In this document: positions 61,091 through 64,000 of the stretch, one piece after another
Position numbering within the stretch: position 1 is the stretch's first letter
Layout: each line of letters opens with the position of its first letter
Assembly (NCBI GenBank): GCA_963681975.1
Contig: OY820613.1
Coordinates: 124,001 to 188,000, forward strand
Reading direction: 5' to 3'
Source: JANELJ01 sp024511395
GTDB taxonomy: Bacteria; Pseudomonadota; Gammaproteobacteria; GRL18
DNA: 64,000 bases
Position numbers and translations under genes: made by a program
Notes under the pieces: generated by a model
The model's database searches: none
What the model was told of the DNA's origin: nothing
What the model saw: the letters and a program-made list of their open reading frames with translations, nothing else

Positions 61091-62626
61091 ATGTTTTCAA
61101 ATTTGCCGTTATTGAGTTTGGTGATTTGGACTCCCATTATTGGTGGGATGCTGGTGTTGGCGACAGGAAGCAAAAACAGCATTGAAGCCAAAGTGCTGTC
61201 CCTGCTGATATCCTTGGCTACTCTGGTACTGTCTATACCGCTTTATACCCAGTTTGATAACAGCCTTGCCACTATGCAGTTTGAAGAACTGATCTCCTGG
61301 ATCAGCAGTTTTCATATCAATTATCATATTGGTGTGGATGGTATTTCCATGCCGCTGATTTTACTGACTACGTTTATTACTGTCATTGTTGTCATTGCAG
61401 CATGGAAAGTTATTACCTATAAAGTTGCTCAGTACCTAGCGGCTTTTTTAATCCTTGAAGGCTTGATGATTGGTACTTTTGCAGCACTGGATGCTATGCT
61501 GTTTTACGTGTTCTGGGAAGCACTGCTGATCCCCATGTTTGTTATTATTGGTATCTGGGGTGGACCTAACCGGGTTTACGCAACCATTAAGTTCTTCCTG
61601 TACACTTTCCTGGGTTCAGTCTTTATGTTGATTTCTCTGCTGTATATGTATATGCATGCCATCGATGTAAATGGTGTAGGTACTTTCAGTATTCTGGAAC
61701 TGCATAAACTGCCACTGGATATGACTGCCCAGATCCTTATCTTTTTATCTTTCTTGCTGGCCTTTGCGGTCAAGGTACCTATGTGGCCGGTTCATACCTG
61801 GCTGCCCGATGCTCACGTTGAAGCGCCGACAGGTGGTTCTGTTATTCTGGCAGCGATTATGCTAAAACTGGGTGGCTACGGCTTCCTGCGTTTCAGTCTG
61901 CCCATTACGCCTGATGCCAGTGCGTCACTGGACTGGCTGGTCATAGGCTTATCATTAATTGCTATTGTTTATATCGGCTTTGTGGCTCTGGTTCAGGCGG
62001 ATATGAAAAAACTGATTGCTTATTCCTCTATTTCCCATATGGGCTTTGTTACCCTGGGTTTTTTCCTGTTCTGGAAAATTACTGAAAATACTGGCAGTGC
62101 CGCCGGTGCAGCCCTTGGACTGGAAGGCGGTATGGTACAGATGATTTCCCACGGTTTTATTTCCGGCGCCATGTTCCTCGGTGTCGGTGTATTATATGAC
62201 CGTATGCATACCCGTATGATTAAAGACTACGGCGGTGTGGTTAATACCATGCCGGCCTTTGCTACTTTTGCAGTATTTTTTGCCATGGCCAATGCCGGCC
62301 TGCCTGGTACTTCCGGTTTCGTGGGTGAATTTATGGTCATTATGTCGGCCTTTAAAGCCAACTTCTGGTATGCCTTCCTAGCAGTCATTACCCTGATTAT
62401 TGGTGCGGCTTATACCCTGTGGATGATAAAACGGGTTGTCTTTGGTCCGGTTGCCAATGAGCAGGTAGAAAATCTGGAAGATATGTCCAAACGGGAATTT
62501 TTTATGATGCTGGTGCTGGCCATTGCGGTACTGGCGATTGGTTTGTATCCTGCACCCATACTGGATGTTATGCATGCTACGATTGACAATTTAATTAACC
62601 ATATTTCGGTATCCAAACTGCATTAA
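61091..62626 (+). CDS. nuoM: NADH-quinone oxidoreductase subunit M
   Basis: 511 aa antiporter-like subunit with about 14 helices: FYVFWEALLIPMFVIIGIWGGPNR (key Glu), AFAVKVPMWPVHTWLPDAHVEAPTGGSVILA and AYSSISHMGFV. Separated from nuoL by 104 bases of A/T-rich spacer. Confidence 0.98.
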   Translation: MFSNLPLLSLVIWTPIIGGMLVLATGSKNSIEAKVLSLLISLATLVLSIPLYTQFDNSLATMQFEELISWISSFHINYHIGVDGISMPLILLTTFITVIVVIAAWKVITYKVAQYLAAFLILEGLMIGTFAALDAMLFYVFWEALLIPMFVIIGIWGGPNRVYATIKFFLYTFLGSVFMLISLLYMYMHAIDVNGVGTFSILELHKLPLDMTAQILIFLSFLLAFAVKVPMWPVHTWLPDAHVEAPTGGSVILAAIMLKLGGYGFLRFSLPITPDASASLDWLVIGLSLIAIVYIGFVALVQADMKKLIAYSSISHMGFVTLGFFLFWKITENTGSAAGAALGLEGGMVQMISHGFISGAMFLGVGVLYDRMHTRMIKDYGGVVNTMPAFATFAVFFAMANAGLPGTSGFVGEFMVIMSAFKANFWYAFLAVITLIIGAAYTLWMIKRVVFGPVANEQVENLEDMSKREFFMMLVLAIAVLAIGLYPAPILDVMHATIDNLINHISVSKLH

Positions 62627-62658
62627 GACAGACAGAACAGGACAAGAGTAAAACTATT

Positions 62659-64000
62659 ATGAATTTTGTAACACCTGATTTTATGCCGGCGATGCCCGAA
62701 ATCTTTTTGCTGACGATAGTGTGTGCTATTTTAATCATCGACCTGTTTTTAAAAGATGAAAGCCGCGGCGCTACCTATATGCTGTCGCTGATTGCTCTGG
62801 CCGCTACGGCTATTTTGTCTTTTACCGGTTATTCTCAGGAGACGGTGACGACCTTTAACGATTCCTTTATTCTTGACCCCATGGCCAGTATTTTAAAAGT
62901 GGCCATCTGCGTAGTAGTAATGGGTGTATTTATTTATGCCAAAGACTATCTGATTGATCGAAACATCTATAAGGGTGAATATTTTATCCTGGGCCTGTTC
63001 GGGGTAATGGGTATGATGGTGATGGTGTCTGCCGGTAATTTCCTGACCGTGTATTTAGGACTGGAATTATTATCCCTGTCCATGTATGCCATGATTGCCA
63101 TGCAGCGTGATTCTGCGATTGCTTCTGAAGCCGCCATGAAATACTTTATTCTCGGTGCCATTGCTTCTGGTATGCTCCTGTACGGTATGTCCATGGTTTA
63201 TGGGGTAACCGGTTCTCTGGATCTGGCCAACCTTAATAAAGCAGTTTCCACTGCCGACAGGATAGTGATGAGTTTTGGTCTGGTCTTTATTATCCTCGGT
63301 ATCGCCTTTAAACTGGGTGCGGTACCTTTTCATATGTGGATGCCCGATGTGTACCAGGGTTCACCCACTTCAGTTACACTGTATATTTCCAGCGCACCTA
63401 AAATAGCCGCCTTTGCCATGATGTACCGCCTGCTGGTGGACGGTCTGACCGATATGCATGCTGACTGGCAGATGATCCTGATTATCCTCTCCGTATTATC
63501 CATGGCTCTGGGTAATATTATCGCTATAGCTCAAACTAATCTGAAAAGAATGTTTGCCTACTCCACTATTGCTCATGTCGGCTTTATTGTTATGGGTGTG
63601 CTGACCGGTACTCAGTCCGGTTATGGTGCTTCCATGTTTTATGCCATCGTTTATGCCATTATGAGTGTCGGCGGTTTTGGTATGATTGCCTTATTAAGCC
63701 GGGCCGGTTTTGAAGCCGATAATATTGATGACTTTAAGGGGCTGAACCAGAAAAGCCCTTGGTTTGCCTTTATTATGATGGCCATTCTGTTTTCCATGGC
63801 CGGTGTTCCTCCTTTCCTGGGCTTCTGGGCAAAAATTTCAGTACTGCAGGAAGCAGTTAACAGCGGTCTGGTCTGGCTGGCCATAGTTGGTGTAGTCACT
63901 TCTGTTATTGGTGCCTTCTACTACCTGCGTGTTGTTAAAGTCATTTACTTTGACAAGCCAATGGATAACACACCCATCAAGGCCAGTATGGACATTCGCA
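62659..64000 (+). CDS. nuoN: NADH-quinone oxidoreductase subunit N (runs off the window)
   Basis: The first 447 codons are seen, from ATG 62659 (MNFVTPDFMPAMPEIFLLTI). Family blocks: YLGLELLSLSMYAMIAMQR, AFKLGAVPFHMWMPDVYQGSP and AYSTIAHVGFIVMG. It is the third antiporter-like subunit and normally the last gene of the operon, about 480 residues long, so only the C-terminus is missing. Confidence 0.97.
   Translation, partial: MNFVTPDFMPAMPEIFLLTIVCAILIIDLFLKDESRGATYMLSLIALAATAILSFTGYSQETVTTFNDSFILDPMASILKVAICVVVMGVFIYAKDYLIDRNIYKGEYFILGLFGVMGMMVMVSAGNFLTVYLGLELLSLSMYAMIAMQRDSAIASEAAMKYFILGAIASGMLLYGMSMVYGVTGSLDLANLNKAVSTADRIVMSFGLVFIILGIAFKLGAVPFHMWMPDVYQGSPTSVTLYISSAPKIAAFAMMYRLLVDGLTDMHADWQMILIILSVLSMALGNIIAIAQTNLKRMFAYSTIAHVGFIVMGVLTGTQSGYGASMFYAIVYAIMSVGGFGMIALLSRAGFEADNIDDFKGLNQKSPWFAFIMMAILFSMAGVPPFLGFWAKISVLQEAVNSGLVWLAIVGVVTSVIGAFYYLRVVKVIYFDKPMDNTPIKASMDIR

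Overview
The window is a chromosome segment from a gammaproteobacterium of moderate G+C. The layout supports this: smpB, ratA, rnfH, bamE, fur, recN, nadK, hrcA, grpE, dnaK, dnaJ, dapB, carA, carB, greA, yhbY, rlmE, ftsH, folP, glmM, tpiA, secG, tRNA-Leu(GAG), nuoA-N is a classic gammaproteobacterial gene order. A small Tat-like exported DsrE-family protein between dnaJ and dapB, and hrcA in a gammaproteobacterium, hint at a sulfur-oxidising lineage (Thiotrichales/Chromatiales or a symbiont relative). That placement is inference; no 16S rRNA or marker search was possible.

Layout. 1-5640 is an insertion-sequence graveyard: an IS5-family fragment, a remnant of a Dna2/Nam7-type helicase gene, an IS66 element inserted in that gene's P-loop (8-bp target duplication), and an IS21 element nested in the IS66 tnpB gene (5-bp duplication). 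5828-10335 is sbcDC. 10345-19330 holds smpB, a Na+ symporter, ratA, rnfH, bamE, fur, recN, nadK, a broken hrcA, and grpE; dnaK, dnaJ, a DsrE-like gene, dapB, carAB, greA and small genes follow to 30829. 30888-35080 holds a zeta-toxin-like kinase pseudogene split by a second, internally deleted IS21, a small partner ORF, and a frameshifted IS5-family element. rlmE, ftsH and folP resume the conserved order. 38836-43291 is an ISAs1 element split by an intact IS66, followed by an IS982 element. 43301-45590 is feoA plus a feoB pseudogene, apparently foreign. glmM, tpiA, secG and tRNA-Leu lead to the 14-gene complex I operon, which runs off the window at nuoN.

How it works together. The chaperone block (hrcA, grpE, dnaK) carries three sigma-32-type promoter candidates, all with a 13-nt spacer, and no CIRCE operator is visible; hrcA itself is stopped at codon 96. 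This fits a switch from HrcA repression to sigma-32 control. complex I genes are complete and intact as far as they are seen.

Decay is the main theme. Four nonsense codons (hrcA, feoB twice, IS982 transposase) are each explicable as one C-to-T change in a Gln or Arg codon. Several other lesions are repeat-slippage events (8-bp repeat in the IS5 transposase, an A-tract in the zeta-like gene, repeat-bounded deletions in IS66). Housekeeping genes remain intact. I see an IS-expanded genome in an early phase of erosion. I did not find a convincing new multi-gene system; the most novel items are a 224-bp non-autonomous ISAs1-type element fused to the end of dapB, and a dispersed element whose 7-bp core is present once near fur and twelve times between rnfH and bamE.
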